The notes: generated from the letters alone by a model not told the origin. A DNA stretch of 64,000 bases from Pseudeuparius sepicola (GCA_963920635.1 OY987299.1:21840901-21904900); one strand, 5' to 3'; shown: positions 34,010 through 46,107, numbered from the stretch's first letter. Numbers and translations: made by a program.

Positions 34010-34380
34010 TCGGCACTCCCCCGTCTCGTTGCGAGACCCGTGACCCTGAGAGGGGCGCTATTGGCCAAATCACGCGTAAAGAGGGTTTTTTAAAATTAGG
34101 TTAGGAAAACCGAGCCGGGGTCCCGTTCCCGGCCCCCTGTATATAGCCAAAGGAAACGAAAAGTGAGCGGCAGTTAGGGAAGGCGAAGGGCGAGCCCTGC
34201 CGAACCCCTTTATGGATTTCCGAAATATGCTGATGGTGGTGTTTTCTTGACCGATGTCCATAGAGAGGTCGGCCACGCACCGGCGGCGGGCCCACATCGC
34301 ATTCAACAGGAAAGCCGGGCAAGGAAATTGTTTCGTGGAACGCAAAAATGTTGTATAAACTGCATAACACAATTCAACTA
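34010..34380. other. GC-rich island with minus-strand open frames
   Basis: A non-repetitive GC-rich segment overlapped by minus-strand frames of 119 codons (34070-34429) and 89 codons. Their translations show no domain. It contains CTGTATATAGCCAAAGGAAA and a short GTCTCGTTGCGAGAC stem. It could be regulatory or an unrecognised exon. Confidence 0.3.
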
Positions 34381-34381
34381 A

Positions 34382-34496
34382 AGGTAAACCGGGGACGCAT
34401 TTAAAAGATACTTTCGGTCTGAGGAGCAAAGGAGGCCTGTGGGAGGAGTTAGAATCTCATAAACAAGGAGACCACGTGTGGCTAGCATACGATCAG
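34382..34496. repeat. Dispersed repeat shared with 46530-46640
   Basis: CGGGGACGCATTTAAA, GATACTTTCGGTCT, GAGCAAAGG-GGCCTGTG and GTGGCTAGCATACGAT recur in the same order near 46530-46630. Here the repeat stops at GCTAGCATACGAT, where a CAGTGGCGGCCCGTGG hAT-type end begins at 34497; the copy near 46618 continues without it. Confidence 0.65.
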
Positions 34497-34560
34497 TGGC
34501 GGCCCGTGGGTTTTGGCAGCGGGTGGGCAAGGTGAAGAAGAGGTAATGCCTAAATAACAG
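34497..34560. mobile_element. Left end of a hAT-type element (right end not found)
   Basis: CAGTGGCGGCCCGTGG begins exactly where the dispersed repeat breaks off, and resembles the other CAGTGGCG ends in the window. No CCACGGGCCGCCACTG right end or second CATACGAT follows, so the element is truncated or decayed and its extent is unknown. Confidence 0.5.
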
Positions 34561-34649
34561 GTGACATCCCCCCCGGAAATAGGGAAATAGGGATACGTCC
34601 AACGATATCCTATATAGGTATAGATACATTACCAAAGGCAACTTGTTTT

Positions 34650-35575
34650 GTTTCATGATATTGAAAAAATGTTATTGTTGGCACATTCAAGTTTTGCCCG
34701 TTTTTTTATACGACTTAGGTTATTTTGTAAATATAAGTATCTCTATATACGATATACAAGTCTATCAAAAAACGATTTGTTATGCAATACAAAATAGGAA
34801 ATAGGAAAGAGTGAATTTAAGAAATGCCAATGTAAATTACCTCGTCTTCGTCCCCTCCTACCCGCTAATTAAAGAAGCAAAATAAAACCGATTTATTTGT
34901 ATTAAAGTGAGTCATCTATTCCTTTATATCGTTGCGTCGATGGAGGAAGGTAAAGATTAGTTTCCTAATGCGAAATACCGACTGACTCAATACTCTTCGG
35001 AAGAAGATGGAGCCACCGTCGAATACTTCTCGGCGCGGTGGGGGAAACGAGGCTTCCCAGTCCGACACGGTTGTTCGGTAGATGGCGCACTTGCACCATC
35101 CTCGGATTACGTCTCGGCGTTGAGGTGGAAGAGAGGCTTTGATTGTTTGTGGTTCTGATTTGCTTGACTTATGACTGGAAACTAATTTTTAGCATATTTT
35201 CGTTTTTGAAAAATCAAGATGGCGTCGACAGCGACCATTTATTTATTTTCATTGTAGGTGAAGTGCCTTTTCCTTTAAAGATAACAAAAAAATTCATTAA
35301 GAAAAGTTGTTCCCAATTAAAATTACTCCAGGGTACCAAATTTTGGAAAGATCGGCCTACTTTGTTTTCCCACTTTTTTTTCTAAGGCGCTAAAGAAAAA
35401 ATGAAAAAATTAAGTAGGCTGATTGTCTCAAAATTTGGTACACGGCAATAAGTTTTAATTCTAAACAACTTTTTCTCATAAAATTTTTCGATACCTTGTA
35501 TTTAGAAGCCACTTCTAGCCCATCTTTCCAAAATTTGGTACCAGGTGGTAACTTTTAATTGGGTTTTAACAAATT
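34650..35575. other. Gene-free spacer
   Basis: AT-rich DNA with a short GC-balanced piece near 34960-35130; no gene recognised. Confidence 0.35.
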
Positions 35576-35576
35576 A

Positions 35577-35813
35577 CATAGGGTCTTCGGCTCTCTTGAG
35601 GGCATGAACATTTTTGTCGATTTGAAGTTTTTTCAGCACAGCGCGAAAAATTGGGCATGGAGGCCCATTTCTTTTTTAACGTCACCTGGCTGGCCAAAAT
35701 TGCCATATTTTATTTTCTTATCTATTTTCTGTGCGGCCTAAAATAACCGAGAAAATCGCTTAATAAGAAATAAACAAAAAATGCATAGCCTCAAGAGAGC
35801 CGAACACCCTGTG
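35577..35813. mobile_element. Small TA-flanked MITE
   Basis: CATAGGGTCTTCGGCTCTCT on the left pairs with AGAGAGCCGAACACCCTGTG on the right, each flanked by TA. At 237 bp with no coding capacity it is a typical MITE of the CAGGGTG-ended type. Confidence 0.6.
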
Positions 35814-35815
35814 TA

Positions 35816-37211
35816 ATTTTCTGAAACTATCTGAGTACCCAGTTGCATAAAGCTTCTTAGTGCCATCAATTTTCAATATGATAGTTTTCCTCTATCTCTT
35901 AAAATAAATATGCTAGGGCTATTAAATTGTTTTGCTCAATTTGAGGTATTTTTTATATTGCGCGTCAAGTTGGCTATGGCTGCCGATTTCTTTTGCAGCA
36001 CCACTTAGCTGTCCAAAATTGCCACATTTTTGTTTCTTCACGATTTTTTATTGTAGGGCGCAAAATAAGTGAGAAAATCGCGGTGGTATAGTTCTAAAAT
36101 AATCATCCTGTATATAAAAAATAAGTTGATCAGTTATATAAAATTTATAAAAAATATTACAAAAAGTAAAGTATGAAACAAACATTTAAAAAAAACTATA
36201 AGTTTTAAGTACAGGGTGGACCAACGTTTGGCGCCCTGCCGGAGGGGTCTCCCATGGGGGCCCTGGTAATGATGTATGTAGGATATGATGTATTCATATC
36301 TAAATAGATGTAAATTCTTTGCCTTGACTGTCACCAAATCCAAAGGTAACTCAATTTAGAAAGAGAAAAATATTTCTAAAATTTTAGTTGAAATGTGCAT
36401 ACGGGCAAATTTTTGAAGTCGGTTTTAATTTTTTCGTTAAAGTTTTGTTATATTATTTATGCTGTAAACCGTTGATTGAATTTTCCATCGACGTCTAAAC
36501 CAAATTTTCTGTATGAATGACAACTATATAAATTTAGCTAGACATAATATTTTTTATACTTAGGTATGTCAGTGTTAATACTTATGCTTATGAAATATTG
36601 TGTATAATAAACGCTATCGATCGACGATAATCGAATAACAAAACATGAAGATAATATTATAAGTATATTCCGTTGTTTGAGAACCGACGATATAAACTTT
36701 GATTATATACCTATTATAAACAAGGATTAAAGGTATCAAAGCGTTGATGTAGAACTTTGGAGAACAGATACGTCATTGTTCCCTTCCTCCATCGGCTGCG
36801 AATATGAAAAAATACTAAGATACTTTTACTTTTTGTTAAACATTTTTCTGAAGTAATAAATTCTAATAACACCCTGTATCTCCGCAACTGTGAGCCTCAG
36901 AAGCTTCATTTCAACCTTAAGTTTGACGGCTCATCCGATCATGTGACACGCCAAGTTTGAAGAAACTATCTCGTATAATTCTAGAGATACTAAAAAATAC
37001 GTGTATTTTTCTCTAAACTTCTATGCTCTGTATAAAAAAAAAACTAAGGCCCGTAGAAGAAAAAAATATATGAAGAAGTGCCCTTATTTTGACTCCAAGA
37101 ATACGTGGTTTCATTTTTGACCATCAGTTCAGTTACACCCTGTATACAGTGTCTTAAGACTATTTTACGGTATAACTTTCCAATACCGCCCTGTTTTCGA
37201 GATAATAATAA
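35816..37211. other. Gene-free stretch with isolated MITE ends
   Basis: AT-rich DNA with single CAGGGTG/CACCCTG words (near 36210, 36875 and 37135) that could not be paired into elements. Confidence 0.35.
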
Positions 37212-37510
37212 TAATGACAGAAAGTTGGACACAAATGGGAATTTTCTTTATTTGAAGTTTCTCAAAACAAATTATTCTTGATAAAAGTTAGTGCTTGTGC
37301 TTAAACTCAAAATCGACCTGTAGAAATTTTAAAATTTCTATTCGTATACAGGGAAGGTTGAAAAATATGAAAATTCCTCAAGAGTCTTATTTTTAGAACT
37401 ACAGCAGTATAGCACTAAGAAAAGTTGTTTGGAATCCCAAGAAAATGTCAAATATGAATTCACAGCCACCTATCCAAAAGAAGAAGAAAAATCACACTTT
37501 CGCATTTTTT
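37212..37510. repeat. Partial copy of the CAGAAAGTTGGACAC repeat
   Basis: GACAGAAAGTTGGACACAAA, CTTGATAAAAGTTAGTGC and TCACAGCCACCTA match, in order, the interior of the MITE at 18665-19146. The opposite end was not found. Confidence 0.55.
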
Positions 37511-37904
37511 ATTCACTGTATAATAGATAATATTAATATTAGCTATGCATTTTGAGGCACATCTTCAAGCATGGCAGTACGATACCAACGATTTTTATTT
37601 ACGTTCAACTAGCATCTTAAAAACACATAATAACTGAAACTTCTGCAAAGTTTGTCGTTTTTTTGTGTCCAGGTAAAATACTACTACAATTTCAAACATA
37701 ACTTAGCAACTAATTTGTGGAACACAAAAATATTTTAATAGAGCAATAATTTAAGTTATTTAATGATTGACAATTCAACAATAAAAATATCACAACAAAA
37801 AAATTATTACGAGAATAAACATTTCAGTGACTACTCTACATGTGACCCTTCCTTCGCTTCCTTTCGCCTTCAACCAGCGACTATCCCACTAGGCAATATA
37901 ACAA

Positions 37905-38210
37905 ATTTTTGAGGTAATTATGGAACGTAGTATATGCACCGCCCAATTTTCTTGAAATTTTAGCTACCCACCTATTTTCGAGGTCCCTGACCAAGAATCT
38001 AACCTCAGTTTTTTGAGGCCGGACGTAGTTTCCGAGAAAATGAATTTTCAAATTTCCTTTTGACACCCCACTTTTCACGGCGATATTTATGGTTATAATT
38101 CGGATAAATTTTTAGTGTACGCAGCTAAAACTGATCACCACCCTATTTTGATATTTTCAATTTTAAAATACGGGACGTGACGGGCGTTCGGGTGGGGGAG
38201 GGGGCTACAA
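37905..38210. repeat. Partial copy of the GCACCGCCC repeat family
   Basis: ATATGCACCGCCCAATTTTC, TTCGAGGTCCCTGACC, GAGGCCGGACGTAGTTT and TTTTGACACCCCACTTTTC match 49205-49420 in order. It lacks the second arm. Confidence 0.6.
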
Positions 38211-38735
38211 AATGTTTTACTGAAAAAGGCCAATGAAAAGGAATAAAAGAAAACCACTATTTTTTGTTTTTGTTTTTTCTTGAAGATAACACAAAAACAA
38301 AACAAAACAAATTATGAAACTAAACTAAATAGATTCTTTAAAAATAAAAAAAAAACAGAACATTTTTTGTTTTTTTTTCTTGAAGGGATAAACTTCCAAA
38401 AACAAATTATCATGGCTGGCTAATCACGACTAACCAAAAATAAATAAATCCTTTAAAAATAAAAAGAAATCACAGAACATTTTTTGTAATATATCACATA
38501 ACACAAGAAATTGACATTTACGAAAATTGTAGTGTGGCGCCAATGAAGGCATGAAGGACTATAATTTAGTAAATTTTGTGTTCACATGTGAGTCGCGGCT
38601 TGGACTCTAGATGGTGGTGATTGTGTGGATGCCGTTCGCATGTAACATTTTTAATTTTTCACCTTAAATTTTGAAAATACGGGATTTATAACGTCCCGTA
38701 TGAATGTTTGCCGGGACACGGGACATTTTACTTAA

Positions 38736-39409
38736 GGAAGTGGCTATTTATACGTCCGACGGATACAAACGTCAGTATACGTCTTGCGCTCTCATTGGTC
38801 GATTGAGTCACGTGACACATAACCTTACTTCTACCGTTCGATGGATTATGAATCGGCTTGTTTACTAAGTCGATTGGATGATGTCCGAGATTATTCAGAC
38901 CTTATCTTGTCTCATTTTGTATTGCGTATGCCCTACTTTTTCTGCGATGGGCGCTGCGGAATGAAAAATGAAGTGGTTATTTTATTATTTACAATGATGT
39001 AATCCACCCGACATTCGGCACCGCGCCGAATGTCGGGGGTAGCCACAATTTCAAGAAAATCGGGGGTGGGTTACAACGCTGAACATCGCATCGGGCGAAA
39101 ATACGGGGTACCTACCTAGCCAAAATTTCAAGAAAATCGGGGGTGGGTTACACCATTGGAAATTATTAACCACTTCTTTTTTCATACGGCAGTGTCTATC
39201 CCCCAAAAAGGAGCAGTGCATACGCTCCTTATTGCAAAGATGCTTGAGAAAAATGCACTTCCGACGTATCTAAATATTAGTTTACTTCGGCTTCGGACGT
39301 GTACGGAGTTAAATGCACGTCCAAAGAAGTCATGTGACTCAGCCCGCCAATGAGAGCGCAAGACGTATACTGACGTTTGTATCCGTCGGACGTATAAATA
39401 GCCACTTCC
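38736..39409. mobile_element. Palindromic foldback element with 9-bp TSD
   Basis: Ends GGAAGTGGCTATTTATACGT and its complement are flanked by the exact 9-bp repeat TTTACTTAA (38727-38735, 39410-39418). The 674 bp are two arms including TCCGACGGATACAAACGTCA, GTCACGTGAC-like text and GGCGATGGGCGCTGCGG, joined at CGGCACCGCGCCGAATGTCG. The 9-bp duplication suggests a Mutator-like mobiliser. It lies inside another sequence (CGGGACATT before, ATACAGGACTGTCCC after) and is a precise insertion. Confidence 0.85.
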
Positions 39410-39628
39410 TTTACTTAAATACAGGACTGTCCCTTGAAATACGGGACGGGTGGCAACCCTGGGTGCACGTAAAGTTTCACCAGTCGATTCTACAACACAC
39501 CGTTGATTGAGGACCATCGACGAACACACGTAGTCTCCCTTTCAATGTCTTGTGTTAAGTGTTGTTCACAGACCTACAATAACCCAAAGCTTTATGAAAA
39601 ATATATAAAAATGTAACATGTAACTTAC

Positions 39629-39816
39629 CTTAGAATGTTTCTTGACTACAAAGTCAGCCCTTTTTATGGCCTGCACCCATTTTGCGCTCAAAACCGGATC
39701 CTTAGGAAAGGCAAAAACGGACACTTTTGGCTTTGGCTCGGTTAGGTTAGGCAATTTGGGCGTCGATTAATTCGTTCCTTCATCGACGAATTTGGGACAC
39801 AACACTTCTCGGGCAT
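39629..39816 (-). pseudogene. Degenerate THAP exon with splice donor
   Basis: Reading leftward from ATG at 39816, MPEKCCVPNSSMKE is a THAP start in which the second zinc Cys is Ser. After one frame change near 39750 the domain continues VSVFAFPKDPVLSAKWVQAI then RADFVVKKHSK, including the FPKDP turn and conserved Trp. The exon ends at 39629 in AAG|GTAAGT, a strong donor. The Cys-x2-His pair would lie in the next exon, which was not found. Frameshift plus lost Cys point to a decayed transposase or host paralogue. Confidence 0.7.
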
Positions 39817-39819
39817 GGC

Positions 39820-41400
39820 TGAGAAAACACAAGAAAACACCCATTTTGATATTATACATACAATGAGAGACTTGCCTTGATGGCAAGTCTCTGTATACAA
39901 CAAAACACACTTTCACTTCCTAACCTCCGTATTTAGGTATCCTTTATCTGATGGCTCAAACATGAAATGTTTTTGATAGGCACACACTAATTATCGGACT
40001 AGAACACCACTGGTCCTCTGCACACTACTGTATCCACCAAATACACGTAATAACAATCACAGATTACCCAGTAACGATAATATAAGTGGAAATAAAAATA
40101 AGTAAACGAGGAAAACGAGGAACAGATACAGATCAAAAACAAAAACAGCTGGACGTCGTCGCGTCGGACGACAGTAGTTGTATGGCCTTGTCCATAGGTG
40201 GCGGTGCGCTGACCGCGTAGTTTTCTGCGCTCTTCCGTCGTCGATGGAGTGACCTTTTGCCCGAACCGTTGATTGAAGATTCCTTTCTCCATCGACCGAC
40301 TCGAATGGTGGTTTCGGAATTTGGCGCCACCGTACGGACGCGTGTCGGTGAAATGTAAGAGAACGAGACAGAAACATTTAGTAACAAGTGGGAATGTGAC
40401 AGACAGACCATAAGGATCATATTCGCATGCCACCCTAAGGGAGGATATCTTCCCCTTCTTCAATCAACGATCGTTGGACTCTAGTTTACTTTTGAAGTCA
40501 GACCTTCCTCCCCCTAGCGTTCATCAATGGACGAGCCCGGGCTAGCCCCGCCTGGCCTTCGCTGCGCCGCCCGCGTCGCCGGTCCCGGCCGGAGACTGAG
40601 AAATATGAATATGAAATGGTATTCAATTCGGGGCGCTGATCCGAAAATTGGAAAATTCTGTTTGTTTTGTAATGTACTCCTAAGTAATAAGATTTGAGAT
40701 TTGAAAAAAAAAACAAAGGAACCTACGTTAGGACTTTTACTTTCTGATTTGATTGATAAAATGATAGGTGATAAGGATATTATAAAGTATACCTAAGTTA
40801 TAAATATCACTTTTTTGCAATTCGAATGTAATTCTAAATCGGGTTTCCCTTTACTTTCATTCTAATTTCTTTAAAATTGGACCGATTAGGCGCGATTAAT
40901 TAACTGAACGCAAATATAGGTAGGTATTATACTTTACAAACCTTACCAAAACAAAAATGAAGTTAATAACTGACTGTTAGTTACTAATAGTTACACACTC
41001 GCATAAACTTGGATTCATTTTTTCTGAATTTTCGCGACTTAATTTAACCTATGTAAATTAAATAACAGACGCAGACGGCCTCGTTCGGTGGCTGCTTCCG
41101 GCCGCTCGCCGCTGGGTCGGCTGGGCTCGCCCACCCTGATAGTTAAATGCCGAACATATGCGTAACCTACGTTTATATCTTCGCGCAGCTCGGGCGCGTT
41201 AGCTCTCGTCGCAGACGTATGGCTTGGCTAGATTCGACCGCTCGGGCCGCTACGGGCTTGCCCATCGGCATCGGCTGGGACGGCTGGAGAACCGGGCACC
41301 GTGTAGTTTGGGAAATGCAATCGTGCCCTCCTATAATAATTATTACCAAATTCAAATTTTGAATTTTGATACTTATACGTTTCAGTCGTGAGTCTATATG
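39820..41400. other. Gene-free stretch with GC-richer patches
   Basis: Overlapping minus-strand frames at 39999-40463 (up to 154 codons) are Arg/Ser/Phe-rich and unlike any family I know. GC-rich patches at 40510-40590 and 41070-41310 are not repeats and show no firm coding signal. Confidence 0.3.
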
Positions 41401-41489
41401 AAGTTCATTGGTAAATTTAATACCATTGTTGAACACGATAAAAATTCTTTTTTTTTTCCTTTTCCGTTGTCAGGTTGGGTGGGCACTGT

Positions 41490-41600
41490 CCACCCTGCCA
41501 ATGCCAATGCCACGCACTCAGATGCAACGCCCGTTACCACATATTTTTAAGTGTGCTGGAGATATTCGCTATAAAATAAACCCCTCATCTGGCATCGCGG
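41490..41600. repeat. Dispersed repeat shared with 46655-46745
   Basis: TCAGATGCAACGCC, GTTACCACATATTTTTAAG, GTGCTGGAGATAT and CGCTATAAAATAAACCCC occur in the same order near 46675-46745. Confidence 0.65.
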
Positions 41601-41722
41601 CAAAAACAGGAGTTCGTTAATATCCAATAGACTTTCAGAGAGGAAGGGGGACTGCATTCCTCGCATTCCTGCCAAGTATCCCTTATTGCGGCTCAGCTTT
41701 AGATATACCATGTCACCTTATG

Positions 41723-42615
41723 CAGTGGCGGATCCAAGGGGGGGGGGGGATTTATGTTATGTTAGTATAGAAAATATAATTAACCGTTTTTCAAAATCAA
41801 AACATAGATTAGATTTTGTCCTGTAAACTAGGAGTCTAATAAAAATTTGTTGTACTATTCGGACTTTTACTAACAAGGGCCCCTCTTATATTTACTATAA
41901 TTATATATCAATGTAGTAAAATAACGAGTATTTCAGCCAAAATTATGTATTATTTATTCTTTACAATGAACTACTACAACTATTCCCATCTATATTTCCC
42001 AAGTTTTCTATTTTCAAACTAAACAGTTTTATTGGCAAATATTTTCTAACCTTTTTGACAAATAACCTAAAATTTAGATTTCTTTTATTTATTGTCAAGC
42101 TTTTTGGTAACCTAAAAAAATTGTATAACCTTAAAAATATTATTGTCTGCTATCATTTGTTCATAATATGAAGATTTTCTTTTATTTCAAATTTCTATAA
42201 CAACCATAAATATTTATTACAAAATTTTCAGTAGACAACAACAAAAATATTTACAAAATAATTTATTCCATTTTTGGAAGTTTATATCCATTAGAACCAT
42301 AACTTTTCAATATTCATTTCAATAGTAAGTATATAAATAATTCTTACTCAATAATATATTTTATCTAACACTATTTTAGCCCTGACGAAGGCCAACAATA
42401 TGGCCGAAAGCTTGGTTCATTGTAAAGAATAAATAATAGATAATTTTGGCTGAAATACCCGTTATTTAACTTCATTGATATATAAATACAGCCGTTATTA
42501 AAGAATATCAATTATTTTATAATTATATATGCAGTGGTTTTTATTTGTCATCGCTGACCAAGTCCATTTATAAAAGCATGTGCCCTCCCTTAGTGAATTG
42601 CTGGATCCGCCACTG
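41723..42615. mobile_element. Non-autonomous hAT-type transposon
   Basis: Ends CAGTGGCGGATCCA and TGGATCCGCCACTG are flanked by the exact 8-bp repeat ACCTTATG (41715-41722, 42616-42623). A run of G follows the left end. The 893-bp interior is AT-rich, contains AAATTATGTATTATTTATTC and its near complement about 500 bp apart, and has no transposase. Confidence 0.9.
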
Positions 42616-42623
42616 ACCTTATG

Positions 42624-43690
42624 GATAGACGTCGACATCGTGGGCAATTCCGGACCATAAATGTATGATTGTCGTTACGCGTTCAGAGAACTGCGAGCCC
42701 ATCCCGCAGGAATTTTTGTATTAATGACGTTAACTTGGCGTTAACTTTTGCTTAAAAAATATGAGAAATTACCAACTCAAACGGGGTCACGTTAATTCCG
42801 CTATCGCTATCTGTCAGTAACTTTGAACAAAGAATCCCGCAAGAAAGAGACTATGTGTATTATAAAATACGTGAGACGGAAATCGCCCTGAGTAGTAACG
42901 AAGTTTTGACGCAATATTTCGATATTTGACACGGTGATAAGTGTTAATATGTGGTGCTTCCGATACTTTTTCCAGATATTATATGCTTAGCTGTGCGGCT
43001 TATGGCTCTTCCCTGACTGCAAAAACAAAATTTTTGTGTACAATAATATACCGGTAAGTAATTTTGTAATTTAAATTAACTTTTGAGGCCATTCACCAAA
43101 GTGGCATAGGCGCTTGTGTATTAGGTACCTACTTCTTCATAATTGGAAATTATAATTAGTATTGCTGTATTATCAAGGATTTCTAAACTAAACGTGCCTT
43201 ACAATTTTTTGCTTGTATTTCAGGTAGTGATTTCACGAAAAATGAGCATTTCTCCCTCGATTAGATTGTCGAAACAACTCAAAGGTGAGCGCCATTGTAA
43301 AAACGGAAACGGCACCCCGCCATATGCAGAGACAGTCATTTAGCGATTTTTTTATTTAAAATCTGACACCACAGCGTTAATCAGGACACCCAAAAACCTC
43401 CACATATCAAATTGTAACAAAAAATATACAATAAGAATGTAAGATTACTTGACTGAAGCCAGTGTTTAGTTACTCGTTCGGCTATGCTGAAGCTGCAAAT
43501 GTGCTGTTGGCTACCGCCTGGACTTCCATTTGTTGGTTCCCAAATCATGCCTAGCTTTTTGATTTGGTTAACGTTACACCGTACTTGACCGTACCAGTGA
43601 TTATAGTAAGTCTAATGCTATAATCACTGACCGTACTGATGATTGCCAAATAGCATTAAACACTTGTATATACGGTTACTACCCCAGTAG
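42624..43690. other. Gene-free stretch
   Basis: No credible gene. TTATAATCACTGACCGTAC-like text near 43610-43640 partly pairs with the preceding GTACCAGTGATTATAG, giving a small stem. Confidence 0.35.
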
Positions 43691-43696
43691 CACAAC

Positions 43697-44015
43697 AATA
43701 TTGGTAAAATATTATATTTACATATTGGCCCAACGATGCAATCGTCAGATTTTTTTTTAATGGCCCAATGTATATTTTTAATATGAATCCGATATTGTAG
43801 ATCAATATTGTCCCAATATTATGAATTAATAAATATGTAATATTTATTTTAGAAATATAGCCAATATTAGTTTTTCAAGATTGGCACAATATATACTTTA
43901 TATTATATATAATATAATATACAATATTAAATCTATATTGGGCCGTTAAAAGAAATCCGACTTTTCCAACGTTTGACCAATATATAAGCATAATATTTCA
44001 CCAATATCATGTTCC
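43697..44015. mobile_element. AT-rich palindromic MITE
   Basis: Left arm ATTGGTAAAATATTATATTT then GGCCCAACG pairs with right-side CGTTTGACCAATATAT then AATATTTCACCAATAT. Internal TGGCCCAATGTATATT and ATATTGGGCCGTTA also pair. No coding capacity and no clear target duplication. Confidence 0.5.
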
Positions 44016-45495
44016 ATAATATAAGAGATCAATTATTTGTAAATAAACAGTGGGGTCAGATATTGGTATAAAAAATATTAAAGACAAAATTATTTGATAT
44101 GATTTTTTATTATTTTAGACTATAATTTTACACACTAAATCGTATACACTCTAAATGAATAAAAATAAAGATCGTAAAGTAAAAGGTTGTTTTAAACGAT
44201 TAAAAAATAATAACACTGCAAAGGTCCAATACAAACATATGCAGGGTATTTTTCTCTATGCCATCTCAAAATATTAATTTTTATGAAACTTTATATGGGT
44301 CAAAACCGCTCTGTAATTATTGAAAACATATTCATAAACACAAAAGTGATTTATTTTTTTACAAAATGTAAACCAACAAATAAAAAATTATTTAAATTAT
44401 TTACATTTTCTGTGCGTTACCTGTTGAGGAACACCAGCCACCTTAACTCATATGGACATACTGACTGGCAAGCTTCTGTATTTTTTAGACCTAGTTCGTT
44501 TATAATGTCTGGAGCTATTTTGCTATATATTTGACCCGTATAATGTTACAAAAAATTCAGCATTATGGGAAGGTTCAGAGAAACATACCCTGTATATATT
44601 TTTTATTGGATCTCTGCACACCAACACATTGAGTGGTCCTGTTGACCATTTAACTGTTTTTAAGCAATTGCATGGCATACTTGATTCGCCGCATGCCTTT
44701 AGAATTTATCTTTTGCTCAAATTTGCACTTTTTATAAATGAATACCCTGAATATTTTTGTTCAAATTTGGTATAGGTATAGGGGTTTTTTGGTGTCCTGA
44801 TGAACAATGCGTTGTTGTATTTTAAATAAAAAATCACGAAAAGTCATGATTTTAGTGAAAAATCGGGGGTGTAAAAAGTTCGTTACCGATTTGCTTTTTG
44901 AAAAGGTAGGAAGGTTGAAAGGAGCGGTTCTTTAAGACCTTTCAAATGAAGAAAGTTCTGAATATTTGGACTATTTAAAAACTAAAATAAATCTAAAATA
45001 TTGACTTGTGTTAGTGTTTTTATCATTTTTTCTGATCATTATGCATCGTTATGGACTTGAATTTTAAAATTTTAAAGATATCTCCGAGTTTTTTTATTTC
45101 AGATGAAAAAGACATAAATGCTTTGTGGTCTGAAATGAATTCTGTTTCATTTTCTTAGATAATATTTTAATTTAATGGAAATTTAAATGATGACATTTTC
45201 TGAAATTGGCCCTATAGAGTGCTCGATTTTCGTTTTTTAGCACTAACCGAAAAAATACAAATTATCCGCACAAAATAGCAAGATATCTTTGAGACCTTGA
45301 ATATGGAATTAATAGGCATAGATTACGGAGACATTAGTAGATCAGTATAAGATCACGATCATAAACATTGTTGAAAAAAATTTTTGGCACGAAAATGAAT
45401 TAAAACATACTAGGTGTTTTAATTTATAACTTAGTTTTTATCACACACATACACGCCTACACGCACATACTGGGAGATTTCTATATAAATTACCA
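44016..45495. other. Gene-free stretch
   Basis: AT-rich, no gene recognised; an 83-codon frame at 44283-44534 has no family resemblance. Confidence 0.4.
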
Positions 45496-45499
45496 TCGG

Positions 45500-45725
45500 G
45501 TAATTGATATTTTGCATCGGCGGTCGGGCGGTCGGGCAATTTCCCAACTTAACAAGGGCGGGGGTTGATAAATGGGGGCTCTCGTAAACCGCCGCCAGTT
45601 AATTAATACCGCATCGGGGGCGGGGGATGAGGGGGGTGGCTGTGGGGGTGGCGGCGTCTGCCGGTCCGGGACGATGAATAATTCATATTCCATGCGGCGC
45701 TGGTGCCCGCCAGCGGCGGTTCGAT
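45500..45725. other. GC-rich island with homeodomain-type sites
   Basis: A non-repetitive island with GGTCGGGCGGTCGGGCAATT, GTTGATAAATGGGGGCTCTC, CCGCCAGTTAATTAATACCG and long G-runs. The one minus-strand frame (45490-45693) is a Pro-rich translation. Its compact GC-rich body with embedded AT cores makes it the strongest enhancer-like candidate in the window, by inspection only. Confidence 0.35.
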
Positions 45726-46107
45726 ATAGGGATTGAAAGGGTAAAACAATTTAAAATAATTTTAACTGAGAATTTAGAAATTTCGTAGTTATACAGGAAG
45801 TGTTATGCTAATGTATATTTGCGAGTCGAAGTTTTAGTAAAAAAATCGAAGAACAAACCTACAAAAGGAAGGATTGTACCTCCATCAATTTTTCTTTGCG
45901 GACACCTAAGGCTTATAGATAATTTATTAATTACAGGGGATATTTCCTAATTTTGATTTAGGATTCGATTTAGGTATACGAGGTAGATAATTTAGAACAT
46001 AAAAATTTTGGCAACTCGGCGTTTGTATTGAGCAGATCCACGGTTGCTAAGCAACAAAGTGACGCAAAACCCAAACGCAAAAAAAATGGAATTGATTTAT
46101 GTAATTA

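Noticed and set aside
34070..34429. 119-codon minus-strand frame
   Set aside because: No domain, no splice context, and a competing overlapping frame; recorded only as part of a GC-rich island.
40057..40463. Minus-strand frames up to 154 codons
   Set aside because: Three overlapping frames of similar length with biased composition and no recognisable motif; not enough to call a gene.
36465..40475. Recurring CGTTGATTGA...CCATCGAC words near 36470, 39500 and 40265
   Set aside because: Short, variable spacing and no extended similarity; probably coincidence or tiny repeat fragments.
46025..46065. GTTGCTAAGCAAC as an RFX X-box
   Set aside because: One imperfect palindromic site with no associated promoter.
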